A stretch of DNA of 64,000 bases from Pseudonocardia halophobica (GCF_027922425.1 NZ_BSFQ01000016.1:1-64000); one strand, 5' to 3'. Shown: positions 25,975 to 35,726, counted from the stretch's first letter. Numbers and translations: made by a program. The notes: generated by a model from the sequence alone, not told the origin.

Positions 25975-26913
25975 ATGGGTCCTCACCTGCGCCGCCGGGC
26001 GGAGTGCGAGATCCGGCCGCTGCGCGAACCGGACCTCGACGCCGCCGACCGGATCCAACGCCGGGCCTTCGCCGCCCTCGTCGGTGCCGACGACCAGCGG
26101 GACGCCGAGCTCGTCCGCACCCGCTGGGCCGCGCCGAACACGGCGGCCCTGGGCGCCTTCGCCGGCACCCGGCTCGTCGGGTCGGTGTTCGCCACGCGGT
26201 GGGGGAGCGTCGGGTTCGTGGGGCCGCTGTCCGTGGAGCCGGAGTGGTGGGACCGCGGCATCGGGTCGCAGCTCTTCGCCGCGGCCGACGGCGTGCTGCG
26301 GGAGTGGGGCGTGGTCCGCCGCGGGCTCTTCACCTTCGCGCACAGCCCCCGCCACCACCGGCTCTACCAGCGCTTCGGGTACTGGCCGCGGTTCCTCACC
26401 GCGCTGATGTCCCGGCCGGTGCCCGCCGCGCCGCCGGCCGTGGAGTGGGCGCCGGGGTCGGCACGGGACCGGGAGGAGCTCACGGCCGCGGCGGGGCGGC
26501 TCGCCGGCGCGGTGTACCCGGGGCTCGACCTCGCGGGCGAGATCGCGAGCGTGCTGGACCAGAAGATCGGCGAGGTCGTGCTGAGCGGGCCGGCCGCCGC
26601 GCCCACCGGCGTGGCCGTGGTGCACGACGGTGCGGGGTCGGAGGCGGGCTCGGGCGTGGCCTACGTGAAGGTCGGCCTGGTCCGGCCGGGCGTCGAGGCG
26701 GACTTCGCCGCGCTCGTCGACGCGTGCCTGGCCCACGCCGCGGTGCTCGGGGCGGAACGACTGGTCGTGGGGGTCAACACCGCCCGGCACCGGGCCTACC
26801 GGCACCTCGTCGGGCGCGGGTTCGTCACGGACGTCCCGGGCGTCACGATGCACGCGCCCAACGACGCCGGCTACGACCGGGACGACGTGTTCGTGATCGA
26901 CGACTGGCGCTGA
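25975..26913 (+). CDS. GNAT family N-acetyltransferase
   Basis: A 312-residue acetyltransferase. Residues ~8-150 form a GNAT domain with FVGPLSVEPEWWDRGIGSQLF, in which RGIGSQL is the acetyl-CoA loop, and YQRFGYW. The C-terminal half holds a second GNAT-like fold (VKVGLVRPGVEADF, NTARHRAYRHLVGRGF) that lacks an obvious CoA loop. The two-lobed layout resembles actinobacterial acetyltransferases of unknown substrate. It is 52 bases downstream of WS/DGAT. Confidence 0.85.
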   Translation: MGPHLRRRAECEIRPLREPDLDAADRIQRRAFAALVGADDQRDAELVRTRWAAPNTAALGAFAGTRLVGSVFATRWGSVGFVGPLSVEPEWWDRGIGSQLFAAADGVLREWGVVRRGLFTFAHSPRHHRLYQRFGYWPRFLTALMSRPVPAAPPAVEWAPGSARDREELTAAAGRLAGAVYPGLDLAGEIASVLDQKIGEVVLSGPAAAPTGVAVVHDGAGSEAGSGVAYVKVGLVRPGVEADFAALVDACLAHAAVLGAERLVVGVNTARHRAYRHLVGRGFVTDVPGVTMHAPNDAGYDRDDVFVIDDWR

Positions 26914-26917
26914 GCCG

Positions 26918-27724
26918 TCACGCGCGGAGGGCGGCGTGCGCGGCGGCCATCGCCTGGCTCGCGTAGCCGCCGCCGAACAGCACGGTGTGCACGAGCAGCG
27001 GGAACAGCTGGTGCAGCGGCACGCGCGAGCGCCAGCCCTCGGCGATGGCAGCCGCCTCGTCGTAGGCCGCCACCACGCGGTCGAGGTGCGGCAGGCCGAA
27101 CAGCGCCAGCATCGCGAGGTCGGTCTCGCGGTGGCCGCCGTGCGCGGCGGGGTCGATGAGCCAGGCGCCGTCGGCCGACCACAGGACGTTGCCGGACCAG
27201 AGGTCGCCGTGCAGGCGCGCGGGCGGCTCGGCCGGCCCGGCGAGCTCCGGCAGCCGGGCGCACACCTCGTCGAACACCGCGGTGTCCGGCAGGTCGGCGC
27301 GCCGGACGTAGGCGAGGACCCGGTGCTCGGCGTACCACTCCGGCCAGGACTCGGCGGGCTCGTTGCGCATCCCCGTGGCGCCGATCCAGGCGTCGGCGGG
27401 GCCGCCGGGCGGGGGAGCGCCGAAGGCGGGGGCGCCGGCCTCGTGCAGCACGGCGAGCCGGCGGCCGAGGTCCTCGGCGGCGGCCGCGGTGGGGCTCCCG
27501 GCCGGCACCTCCTGGCTGATCAGCCACTCCTCGTCGGCCGCGTACACCTCGGGCACGGGCGGCCCACCGGGCACGGCCAGCCACCGCAGGCCCGCGGCCT
27601 CGGCCGGCACGGACGGGTCCCGCTTGACGACGGCGGCCCGCCCGTCGGGCAGGGTCACCCGGCGGACCCCGCCACCCCGCAGGGCACCCGGGTCCAGCCC
27701 GACCTCCGCGAGCGCGCCGGTCAC
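26918..27724 (-). CDS. Fructosamine kinase family protein
   Basis: A 268-residue aminoglycoside-phosphotransferase-like kinase of the fructosamine/ribulosamine-3-kinase family, which removes glycation adducts. It has GRAAVVKRD (ATP-binding Lys), LHGDLWSGNVLW (catalytic Asp-Asn) and the metal-binding DPAAHGGHRETDLAML. It starts with GTG, 5 bases after the protein tyrosine phosphatase stop on the same strand. In other bacteria these two families are also often adjacent. Confidence 0.9.
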   Translation of the reverse strand: MTGALAEVGLDPGALRGGGVRRVTLPDGRAAVVKRDPSVPAEAAGLRWLAVPGGPPVPEVYAADEEWLISQEVPAGSPTAAAAEDLGRRLAVLHEAGAPAFGAPPPGGPADAWIGATGMRNEPAESWPEWYAEHRVLAYVRRADLPDTAVFDEVCARLPELAGPAEPPARLHGDLWSGNVLWSADGAWLIDPAAHGGHRETDLAMLALFGLPHLDRVVAAYDEAAAIAEGWRSRVPLHQLFPLLVHTVLFGGGYASQAMAAAHAALRA

Positions 27725-27729
27725 GCGGG

Positions 27730-28188
<459 letters not shown>

Positions 28189-28212
28189 CCCGTCACCGTA
28201 GGGTGCCCCGGT

Positions 28213-29331
28213 ATGGAGGGCGTCCCGGAGCCGCCGGAGGAGATCAAGGCCACTGTGTCCGGATCGCGTGCCGTCGCCGCGCGTCCGGACCTCGACACCC
28301 TGCGTCATCACGGTGACGCCGAGGCCACGCCGGGGCTGGTCGACTTCGCCGTCAACGTCCAGGGCGACGCTCCGCCGGCGTGGCTGCGGGCCCGGCTCGC
28401 GGCCGCGCTCGACGACCTGGCCCGCTACCCGTCGGCCGGGCACGACCGGCGCGCCCGCGAGGCCGTCGCGCGCCGGCACGGCCGGGAGCCCGAGGAGGTG
28501 CTGGTGCTGGCCGGCAGCGCGGAGGGGTTCGCGCTGCTCCCGGGCCTGGCGCCGCGCCGGCCGGTCGTCGTGCACCCGGGGTTCACCGAGCCGGAGGCCG
28601 CCCTGCGGGGCTCGGGGCTCGCGGTGGACCACGTGCTGACCTCCGAGGCGGACGGGCACCGGCTCGACCCGGCCGCCGTGCCGGAGGAGGCCGACCTGGT
28701 CGTGGTCGGGAACCCGACGAATCCGACCGGGGTCCTGCACCCCGCCGCCGACCTGCGGGCCCTGGCCCGGCCCGGGCGGGTGCTGGTCGTCGACGAGGCC
28801 TTCGCCGACGCCGTGCCGGGGGAGCCGGAGTCGCTCGCGGCGGAACGGCTGCCGGGCCTGCTGGTGATGCGCTCGCTGACCAAGACCTGGGCGCTCGCCG
28901 GGCTGCGGGCCGGGTACGCCCTCGGCGACCCCGCCCTGCTCGCCCGGCTGGCCGCCCCGCGGCCGCACTGGCCGGTCGGCACCCTCGGGCTGGAGGCCGT
29001 GATCGCCTGCTCCGAACCCGCGGCCGTCGCCGAGTCGGAGCGGGTGGCCGGGGAGCTGGCGGAACAGCGGAGTGCGCAGGCGGCCGCCCTGCGCGAGCTA
29101 CCCGGCGTCGAGGTGCTGCCCGGCGCGGCGCCCTACCTGCTGCTGCGGCTGCCCGCCGGACGCGGCGCGGAGGTGCGGGAACGGCTGCGGCAGAACGGGA
29201 TCGCGGTGCGCCGGTGCGACACGTTCCCCGGGCTGGGGCCCGACCACCTGCGGGTCGCGGTGCGCGAGCCGGCGCGGGTGGCGCTCCTGGTCGAGGCACT
29301 GGCCGCGGCCCTGGTAGGTGTAGCGGCGTGA
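28213..29331 (+). CDS. PLP-dependent aminotransferase, CobC-like (Rv2231c family)
   Basis: A 372-residue class I/II aminotransferase fold. It contains NVQGDAPPAWL, RYPSAGHDRRAREAVARRHG, GNPTNPTG, and the PLP lysine in RSLTKTWALAGLRAGY. The family is annotated as L-threonine-O-3-phosphate decarboxylase (CobC/CobD type, cobalamin side chain) or histidinol-phosphate aminotransferase-like. No other cobalamin gene is seen here, so the substrate is uncertain. ATG 28213 gives the longest plausible protein. GTG 28255, with GGAGGA upstream, is a real alternative. Confidence 0.82.
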   Translation: MEGVPEPPEEIKATVSGSRAVAARPDLDTLRHHGDAEATPGLVDFAVNVQGDAPPAWLRARLAAALDDLARYPSAGHDRRAREAVARRHGREPEEVLVLAGSAEGFALLPGLAPRRPVVVHPGFTEPEAALRGSGLAVDHVLTSEADGHRLDPAAVPEEADLVVVGNPTNPTGVLHPAADLRALARPGRVLVVDEAFADAVPGEPESLAAERLPGLLVMRSLTKTWALAGLRAGYALGDPALLARLAAPRPHWPVGTLGLEAVIACSEPAAVAESERVAGELAEQRSAQAAALRELPGVEVLPGAAPYLLLRLPAGRGAEVRERLRQNGIAVRRCDTFPGLGPDHLRVAVREPARVALLVEALAAALVGVAA

Positions 29332-30482
29332 GCGAGCACCCTCCGGCATCGCTGGCCGATGTCACCGCGGCCCTCGAGGCCGCCTACCCGCCCGGCCTCG
29401 CCCAGGACTGGGACGCCGTCGGCCTGGTCTGCGGCGACCCGGCGGACCCGGTGCGCCGCGTGCTGTTCGCCGTCGACGCCGTGGCCGAGACGGTCGACGA
29501 GGCCCTCGCCACCGACGCGCAGCTGCTCGTCACGCACCATCCGCTGCTGCTGCGCGGGGTGCACGGGGTCGGCGCCGACACCCCGAAGGGGGCGTTGCTG
29601 CACAGGCTGATCCGCGGCGGCGTCGGGCTGTTCACGGCGCACACCAACGCCGACTCCGCCGATCCGGGGGTGTCCGACGCGCTGGCCGAGGCCCTGGGGC
29701 TGCGGGTGGGAGCGCCGCTGCAGCCGCAGCCGGACCAGCCGCTGGACAAGATCGTCGCGTTCGTCCCGACCGGCCCCGCGCTGCGGAGCGTGCACGAGGC
29801 CCTGTCCGCGGCGGGGGCGGGGGAGATCGGCGACTACAGCCACTGCTCGTTCGCCACGGCCGGGACCGGCCAGTTCCTGCCGCACGCCGGCGCCCACCCG
29901 GCGATCGGCGAGGTCGGGAAGCTGGAGCGGGTCGCGGAGACCCGGCTGGAGATGGTCCTGCCGCGGCACCGGCGGCGCGCGGTGGTCGAGGCGCTGCGCG
30001 CGGCGCACCCCTACGAGGAGCCCGCCTTCGACGTGTTCGAGCTGGCGGCGCTGCCGTCGGCGCGCGGGCTCGGCCGGGTGGGGGAACTGCCGGAGCCGGA
30101 GCCGTTGTCCGCCTTCACCGAGCGGGTGGCGGCGGCCCTGCCGCGGACCGCGTGGGGGGTGCGCGCGGCCGGGGACCCGGACCGCCCGGTCCGGCGGGTC
30201 GCGGTGTGCGGCGGTGCGGGCGACTCGGCGCTGTCCGCGGCGATCGCGGCCGGGGTGGACGCCTACGTGACCGCGGACCTGCGCCACCACCCGGCGTCGG
30301 AGCACCTGCTGGCGGGGTCGCTGCCCGGCCGCCCGACGCCGGCGCTGGTCGACGTCGCGCACTGGGCGTCCGAGTGGCCCTGGTGTGCGCAGGCGGCGGC
30401 CGTCGTCGAGAAGGCCCTGGGGGGTAGCGTCGAGACCCGCGTGTCCCGGCTCCGGACCGATCCCTGGACCCTCGGCGCGTGA
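29328..30482 (+). CDS. Nif3-like dinuclear metal centre protein
   Basis: A 384-residue NIF3/DUF34 family protein. Metal ligands are visible in LLVTHHPLL and FTAHTNADSADPG near the N-terminus and in DVAHWASE near the C-terminus. Between them sits the PII-like insert (DKIVAFVP, GEIGDYSHCSF), as in the long form of the family. The biochemical role is unsettled; GTP cyclohydrolase-like and phosphoesterase functions have been proposed. The GTG start overlaps the CobC-like stop. Confidence 0.92.
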   Translation: MSEHPPASLADVTAALEAAYPPGLAQDWDAVGLVCGDPADPVRRVLFAVDAVAETVDEALATDAQLLVTHHPLLLRGVHGVGADTPKGALLHRLIRGGVGLFTAHTNADSADPGVSDALAEALGLRVGAPLQPQPDQPLDKIVAFVPTGPALRSVHEALSAAGAGEIGDYSHCSFATAGTGQFLPHAGAHPAIGEVGKLERVAETRLEMVLPRHRRRAVVEALRAAHPYEEPAFDVFELAALPSARGLGRVGELPEPEPLSAFTERVAAALPRTAWGVRAAGDPDRPVRRVAVCGGAGDSALSAAIAAGVDAYVTADLRHHPASEHLLAGSLPGRPTPALVDVAHWASEWPWCAQAAAVVEKALGGSVETRVSRLRTDPWTLGA

Positions 30483-30507
30483 CCACCCGAGAAGGAGGAC
30501 GAGGGGC

Positions 30508-31245
30508 GTGAAGGCCGATCCCGCCGCGCAGCGGCGGCTGCTGGACCTGGCCGAGGTCGACGCGGAGCTCACGCGGCTCGCGCACCGCCGCCGGGCACTG
30601 CCCGAGCACGCGGAGCTGACCGAGGCCGAGGCGCGCGTCCGGGCGGGCAAGGACGCCGTGGTCGAGGCCGAGACCGCGGCGGGCGACCTGGACCGGGACA
30701 TCCGCCGGCTGGAGCGGGACGTCGAGGGCGTGCGGGCGCGCACCGAGAAGGACCGGGCGGTGCTCGCGGGTTCCGGCGTGAGCGCCCGGCAGGCCGCCGA
30801 CCTGCAGCACGAGCTCGAGACCCTCGCACGCCGCCAGGGCGTCCTCGAGGACGAGCAGCTGGAGGTCATGGAGCAGCGCGAGGCCCTGGGCGGCAACCTC
30901 GACCACTCCCGCCGCGTGCTCGCCGAGGCCGAGGAGCACCTGCAGGCCGTGACCGGGCGCCGCGACACCGCGCTCGCCGACATCGACGCGGCCGAGGGCG
31001 GCCGGCGCCGCGACCGCGAGACGATCCTCCCGGAGCTGCCCGAGGACCTGCTCGCCGTCTACGAGAAGCGGCGCGAGCAGGGGCGGGCCGGGGCGGGGCT
31101 GCTGCGCGAACGCCGCTGCGGCGCCTGCCGCCTCGAGCTGGACCGCACCTTCCTGGGCCGGGTCAAGGCCGCGGCGGCCGACGACGTCGTGCACTGCGAG
31201 GAGTGCGGCGCGATCCTGGTCCGGACCGGGGAGTCCGGGCTGTGA
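30508..31245 (+). CDS. Coiled-coil zinc-ribbon protein (Rv2229c / zf-RING_7 type)
   Basis: A 245-residue protein. Residues ~15-170 are a heptad-rich coiled coil. The C-terminus holds two Cys pairs, CGAC and CEEC, forming a zinc ribbon. The family (DUF164-like) almost always follows Nif3 and is thought to bind nucleic acid or act as a partner of the Nif3 protein. The GTG at 30508 is preceded by GAAGGAGG. It overlaps the phosphatase gene by 4 bases. Confidence 0.9.
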   Translation: MKADPAAQRRLLDLAEVDAELTRLAHRRRALPEHAELTEAEARVRAGKDAVVEAETAAGDLDRDIRRLERDVEGVRARTEKDRAVLAGSGVSARQAADLQHELETLARRQGVLEDEQLEVMEQREALGGNLDHSRRVLAEAEEHLQAVTGRRDTALADIDAAEGGRRRDRETILPELPEDLLAVYEKRREQGRAGAGLLRERRCGACRLELDRTFLGRVKAAAADDVVHCEECGAILVRTGESGL

Positions 31246-31916
31246 CGGCCTCGACCCCGTCGGGCTCCGCCGCGTGGACCGGGCAGAAGGGCGCCCCGAC
31301 CCGGATGCTGCTGCTCCGGCACGGCCAGACGCCGTTGTCCGTGGAGAAGCGCTACTCCGGCCTGGGCGACCCCGCCCTGACCGAGCGGGGCGAGGCCCAG
31401 GCGGCGAGCGCGGCCGAGCGGATCGGCGCCCTCGGCGGGGTCGACGCGATCCTCACCTCGCCGCTGCTGCGGGCGCGGCAGACCGCCGAGGCCGTCGCCG
31501 CGGTCACCGGGCTCCCGGTGGAGGTGCGCGACGGGCTGATCGAGACGGACTTCGGCGAGTGGGAGGGCCTGACCTTCGTCGAGGCCCGCGAGCGCGATCC
31601 CGAGGTGTTCGCCCGGTGGCTGGGCAGCACGGAGGTCGCCCCGCCCGGCGGCGAGAGCTTCGCCGAGGCCGGGGTCCGGGTCGCCGCCGAGCGCGCCAAG
31701 ATCGTCGCGGACTTCCCGGGCCGCACGGTCGTCGTGGTCAGCCACGTCACGCCGATCAAGCTGATCCTGCAGGAGGCCCTGGCCAGCGGCAGCTCGATCC
31801 TCTACCGGCTGCACCTGGACCTGGCGTCGCTCTGCATCGCGGACTTCTTCCCCGACGGCGGGGCGTCCGTCCGGCTGGTCAACGACACGTCCCACGTGCC
31901 CGGCGACCCGTCCTAA
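31242..31916 (+). CDS. Histidine phosphatase family protein (CobC-phosphatase-like, without RNase H domain)
   Basis: A 224-residue phosphoglycerate-mutase-like phosphatase. The catalytic LLLRHGQTPLS begins near residue 36, with a second His in VVSHVTPIKLI and FGEWEGLTF between. It is like the C-terminal half of the bifunctional RNase HI/acid phosphatase Rv2228c of M. tuberculosis. Here, only ~25 disordered residues precede the phosphatase and no RNase H domain is encoded. It overlaps the zinc-ribbon gene and ends the block. Confidence 0.88.
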   Translation: MTASTPSGSAAWTGQKGAPTRMLLLRHGQTPLSVEKRYSGLGDPALTERGEAQAASAAERIGALGGVDAILTSPLLRARQTAEAVAAVTGLPVEVRDGLIETDFGEWEGLTFVEARERDPEVFARWLGSTEVAPPGGESFAEAGVRVAAERAKIVADFPGRTVVVVSHVTPIKLILQEALASGSSILYRLHLDLASLCIADFFPDGGASVRLVNDTSHVPGDPS

Positions 31917-33148
31917 CCGACCAGGCTCCACACCGCCCACAGGGCCGCGGTGGCGGCGGTCAGGGCGACGGGCACGGTCAGCAGGCCGACGACGGTGAAC
32001 GTGCGCAGGCTCGGCGTGCGGGGCAGGACCCGGCGCCACAGCAGCGTGGCCAGCGATCCCACGTAGGTCAGGTTCGGGCCGATGTTCACCCCGAGCAGCA
32101 GCGCCAGGACCAGCGCCGGGTGCGGCGCCGGTCCCAGCGCGGCGATGAGCACCAGGGTGGCCGGCAGGTTGTTGACCACGTTCGCCAGCACCGCGGCCAC
32201 CGCCGCGACCCCGAGCAGCCCGGTCAGCGTCGGCGCGTCCGGCAGGATCCCGGCCAGCCACCCCGCGAGCCCGTGCGTGGCGACCGCGGCGACCACCACG
32301 CCGAGCGCCAGCACGAACACGCAGAACAGCGGGGACGTCCCGCGGACCAGCCCGGCCATCCCGATCTCCCGGCGGACGACGGCCCGCACCGCGAGCACCA
32401 CGGCGCCGGCCGCCGCCACCCACACCGGCTCCACCCCCACCGTCGACGAGGCACCGAAGCCCGCCAGCGTGAGGGCGAGGACGACGAGCGCGAACCGGGG
32501 CGTGCGCTCGCCGTTGCGCCTCGCGGGCACCGGGACGGACTCGCCGAGATCACCGCGGAAGAAGCCGCGGAGCACGCCGTACTCCACGGCGAGCGTGACC
32601 AGCCACGGCAGCAGCATCAGGCCCGCGAAGCCGAGGAACGACAGCCCCGACGCCTCGAACACCAGCAGGTTCGTCAGGTTCGACACGGGCAGCAGCAGCG
32701 AGCCGGCGTTGGCGAGGTGGACCGAGGCGTAGGCGTGCGGGCGCGCGGGGAGCCGCAGCCGGGCAGTCGTCGCGAGGACGACCGGGGTCAGCAGCACGAC
32801 GGTCGCGTCGAGGCTCAGCACCACCGTGACCGCCGTGGCCGCGGCGAAGACCAGCCCGAACAGCCGTGGGGCCCGGCCCCGGGCGGCCACCGCGAGCCGG
32901 GCCCCGAGCCAGCCGAACACGCCCTCGGCGTCGGCGAGCCGCCCGAGCAGCAGGATCGCGGCCAGGAAGCCGACGGTCGGGCCCAGGTCGCCGATCTCGG
33001 CCACGGCCGCCGGGAGGGGCAGGAGTCCGAGCGCGACGACCAGGACCGCCGCGGGCACGGCCGCGGCGGCCTCCGGCAGCCCGCGAGGGCGCAGGACCGC
33101 CGCGGCCAGCACCACCGCGAGGAGTGCGACCGAGAGGGCGAGCGCCAT
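31913..33148 (-). CDS. ArsB/SLC13-like membrane permease
   Basis: A 411-residue ion permease with about ten to twelve membrane helices. The duplicated segments LLLGRLADAEGVFGWLG, HLANAGSLLLPVSNLTNLLVF and VVNNLPATLVLIAALG are found in the ArsB/NhaD/SLC13 superfamily. The NNLPA motif and the following NIGPNLTYVGSLATLLW are especially ArsB-like. No arsenic regulator or reductase is nearby, so arsenite export is only one option. Its ATG overlaps the stop of the TSUP gene. Confidence 0.82.
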   Translation of the reverse strand: MALALSVALLAVVLAAAVLRPRGLPEAAAAVPAAVLVVALGLLPLPAAVAEIGDLGPTVGFLAAILLLGRLADAEGVFGWLGARLAVAARGRAPRLFGLVFAAATAVTVVLSLDATVVLLTPVVLATTARLRLPARPHAYASVHLANAGSLLLPVSNLTNLLVFEASGLSFLGFAGLMLLPWLVTLAVEYGVLRGFFRGDLGESVPVPARRNGERTPRFALVVLALTLAGFGASSTVGVEPVWVAAAGAVVLAVRAVVRREIGMAGLVRGTSPLFCVFVLALGVVVAAVATHGLAGWLAGILPDAPTLTGLLGVAAVAAVLANVVNNLPATLVLIAALGPAPHPALVLALLLGVNIGPNLTYVGSLATLLWRRVLPRTPSLRTFTVVGLLTVPVALTAATAALWAVWSLVG

Positions 33149-33909
33149 CAGTCGAGGAGCAGGTACACGCCGACGGCCAGGCCGAGTACGACCACGAACC
33201 AGCGCAGCACGGCGTCGGGCATCCGGCGGGCGATCCGGGCGCCGAGATACCCGCCGACGAGCGTCGTCGGCGCGAGGATCGCGACCGCGGTCCAGTCCAC
33301 CGGCGCACGGAGCGAGAAGATCACCACGGTGACCGAGGCGGCCACGAGCGAGAGCAGGCCCTTGAGCGCGTTGAGCCGGACCAGGGTGTCGTTGGCCAGC
33401 AGCGACAGCACCGAGATCAGGATGACCCCGAGCGCCCCGCCGAAGTAGCCGCCGTAGACGCCGGCGAGGAACACCGCCGGCAGCAGCCACGCGGTGCGGT
33501 CCGGCGCGTCGGGGTCCGGGGTGCCGATCCAGCGTTTCAGGTACGGGCCGAGCGCCATGACGACGCTGGCCAGGATGACCAGTGCGGGTACGACGGCGTC
33601 GAACACCGAGCCGGGCAGGACCAGCAGCAGGACGCAGCCGACCACCGAGCCCAGTGCCGCCATGATGCAGGTCAGGACGATGCGCCGGCGCTGTTCGCGC
33701 AGCTCGCGCCGGTTGCCGACGACGATCCCGACGTAGCCCGGCCACTGCGCGATCGAGTTGGTGACGTTCGCGGCCAGCGGGTTCAGGCCGACCGCCAGCA
33801 GCGCGGGGAAGACCAGCAGCGAGCCGCCGCCCGCGATGGCGTTGATCGCGCCGGCCACCAGCCCCGCGACGAGGAGGAAGACCAGCTGACCCGGCGACGC
33901 GCCCACCAC
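33148..33909 (-). CDS. TSUP family (TauE/SafE) membrane transporter
   Basis: A 253-residue protein with about eight helices. GAINAIAGGGSLLVFPALLAVG, NVTNSIAQWPGYVG and VYGGYFGGALGVILI are typical of the TauE/SafE family, linked to export of sulfite, sulfoacetate and related anions. It is co-transcribed with the ArsB-like gene (1-base overlap). GTG codons at 33909 and 33906 are equally plausible starts. Confidence 0.9.
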   Translation of the reverse strand: MVGASPGQLVFLLVAGLVAGAINAIAGGGSLLVFPALLAVGLNPLAANVTNSIAQWPGYVGIVVGNRRELREQRRRIVLTCIMAALGSVVGCVLLLVLPGSVFDAVVPALVILASVVMALGPYLKRWIGTPDPDAPDRTAWLLPAVFLAGVYGGYFGGALGVILISVLSLLANDTLVRLNALKGLLSLVAASVTVVIFSLRAPVDWTAVAILAPTTLVGGYLGARIARRMPDAVLRWFVVVLGLAVGVYLLLD

Positions 33910-34067
33910 GGCCGGAACAGTAGACGGCCGCCCGGCGGGCCGCTCGGCCGTCGTCCGTAACGTCCGGGTGCCGCAGGGGCGAGTTACTGCATTGCGCAAC
34001 GGTCGGGGGGCGGGAGCACGATGGGGTGAGGTCCCGGAGCCGAGCGGGGCCGTGGGGGGAGTCCGCG

Positions 34068-35120
34068 ATGACGCAGCGGTGGGGTGTGGTCCTGGCGACG
34101 GTGCTGATCCTCGCCTGGTGCGTGGTGCCGATCTGGCTGCTGCTGCACCGGCCCGAGGGCGCCACGCGCGCGGTGCGGGCGGCGGTGGCCGGGGTGGTCG
34201 CGGTCGTCGGGCTCGGAGCGCTGCTGGCGGCCTGGGTGGGGACCTCTTCCGGGGAGGGCACGCTGCGGACCTTCGTGACCGGTCCGACGACGGCGGCCCG
34301 CCCGCCGTTGGCCGCCCCCGCGCCGGCACGCTCGTCCACGGCCTCGTCGGCGGCCTCGTCGACGTCGCCGTCCGAGGGCGCGACCGGGGCCGCACCGGTC
34401 GAGGCCGGTCCGGAACAGCCCGCCGCGCCCCCGCCGGAGCGGGTCCTCGCGGACTCCGGGGACTCGTCGGGGGCCGCAGAATCTGCGGACTCTGCGGACT
34501 CTGCGGCGGACTCGCCGGATTCCTCGGACTTCTCGGAGACGCCGGCCCAGGCGGACACGGGCGACCAGGCACCGCGGCCGCGGGCCGCGGCAGTACCGGC
34601 CGACGTGCGCAACGACGCCCCGCCGGCACGGAGCTCGGCCGGGACCTCGGCCGGCACCGAGGGTGAGCCGGCGACCCGCCAGGCCGCCCCCGCCCGGCCG
34701 GCCGTGCCCGTCGCGGCCCGGCCCGTTCAGGGGCCCGCCCCGGTCCAGAACGCGGGCCCGACGGAGCCCACCGCCCCGACAGGCCCGAAGCCCGAAGCCC
34801 CCACGCCCTCGCCGACCTCCACCGTGCCCAGCTCGCCGTCGAGCCCACCGTCGAGCCCGCCGTCGAGCCCCACGGTGGCGCCGGCACCGACGCCGACGCC
34901 GACGAAGTCCCGACCGCCCCGGCCGTCCACCACCCCGACGGCTCCCGCGACGGAGGGCGACACGGCGGCATCCACCCGAACCGCCTCGTCCCCGTCCACC
35001 CGGACGTGGACCAAGAAGCGGGTCGCGACCACGCCCACCCCACCGGCGCCCGTGACGACACCGCCCACGCCGCCCACGGTGCCGCTCACGACGACCACCA
35101 CGACCCCGCCGCCCAGCTGA
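34068..35120 (+). CDS. Membrane-anchored Pro/Ser/Thr-rich protein
   Basis: A 350-residue protein with two membrane helices at about 6-26 and 40-60, then ~290 residues of low-complexity sequence. The tail is rich in Ala, Pro, Ser and Thr, with a small acidic stretch containing SADSADSA and a C-terminal run of Thr-Pro repeats. It was probably designed to extend through or past the cell wall, and its tail may be O-mannosylated. I recognise no domain. The ATG at 34068 has GGGGGGAG upstream. The opposite strand also stays open here but reads as a compositional shadow. Confidence 0.6.
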   Translation: MTQRWGVVLATVLILAWCVVPIWLLLHRPEGATRAVRAAVAGVVAVVGLGALLAAWVGTSSGEGTLRTFVTGPTTAARPPLAAPAPARSSTASSAASSTSPSEGATGAAPVEAGPEQPAAPPPERVLADSGDSSGAAESADSADSAADSPDSSDFSETPAQADTGDQAPRPRAAAVPADVRNDAPPARSSAGTSAGTEGEPATRQAAPARPAVPVAARPVQGPAPVQNAGPTEPTAPTGPKPEAPTPSPTSTVPSSPSSPPSSPPSSPTVAPAPTPTPTKSRPPRPSTTPTAPATEGDTAASTRTASSPSTRTWTKKRVATTPTPPAPVTTPPTPPTVPLTTTTTTPPPS

Positions 35121-35222
35121 CGTCCGCGCGTCCGCCCAGGTCGGGGGAGTGTCTCCGCGCCCCGCGCACCGCCCGCGGACACGCGTGCAGCGCGCCGTGA
35201 TCCGCGCGCTACGATCCGTGGC

Positions 35223-35622
35223 GCGGACGAGCTGGCCGGGCGACCGCGTCGGCATCACGCCGCCGAGGAAAGTCCGGACTCCGCAGGGCAGGGTGGTTGT
35301 CAACGGCAACCCGGGGCGACCCGCGGGACAGTGCCACAGAAAACAGACCGCCGTGCGCCCCCGGGCGCGCGGTAAGGGTGAAACGGTGGTGTAAGAGACC
35401 ACCAGCACCCCGGGTGACCGGGGTGGCTCGGTAAACCCCACCCGGAGCAAGGCCAAGAGGCCTCCCCCGGGAGGCTGCGCAGGTGTTCGAGGACGGCCCG
35501 TCCGAGCCTGCGGGTAGGCCGCTCGAGCCTGCCGGCGACGGCAGGCCTAGATGGATGGTCGCCGAACGGAGCGCCGCGAGGCGCCCGGGAACAGGATCCG
35601 GCTTACAGGCCAGCTCGTCCGC
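35223..35622 (+). ncRNA. rnpB: RNase P RNA (M1 RNA, class A)
   Basis: About 400 bases of catalytic RNA that matures tRNA 5' ends. A perfect 15-bp P1 stem joins 35223-35237 to 35608-35622. The conserved P4/J3-4 segment GAGGAAAGTCCGGACT is at ~35265-35280, the ACAGAAAACAGACCGC element at ~35334-35349, and AAGGGTGAAACGGTG follows. The gene lies in the 606-base gap between two protein genes. 35121-35222 holds its probable promoter, without a clearly identifiable motif. Confidence 0.96.
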
Positions 35623-35626
35623 CCCA

Positions 35627-35650
35627 CGCCCCGGAGGAGACCCCGGGGCG
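35627..35650 (+). terminator. Stem-loop after rnpB
   Basis: An 8-bp perfect stem (CGCCCCGG with CCGGGGCG) and 8-base loop lie 5 bases after the P1 stem of RNase P RNA. It has no T-tract but is well placed to end the transcript. The rest of the gap up to 35726 shows nothing I can define. Confidence 0.6.
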
Positions 35651-35726
35651 CGATCACTCTCTCGGTACCTGCACGCGTCATCCGATGGATGGCTCTGCGC
35701 CGAGAGTAGTTGCCGGGTGATCACGG

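Noticed and set aside
33148..35061. Long N-terminal extension of the TSUP gene through the region of the Pro/Ser/Thr-rich protein
   Set aside because: The extension is Arg/Ser/Pro-rich with no signal peptide or domain. The TSUP fold begins right at 33909, and the opposite strand has a start with a ribosome site and two membrane helices.
35223..35622. Short open frames in both strands across the RNase P RNA gene
   Set aside because: The conserved P4 elements and perfect P1 stem show an RNA gene, and the translations resemble nothing.
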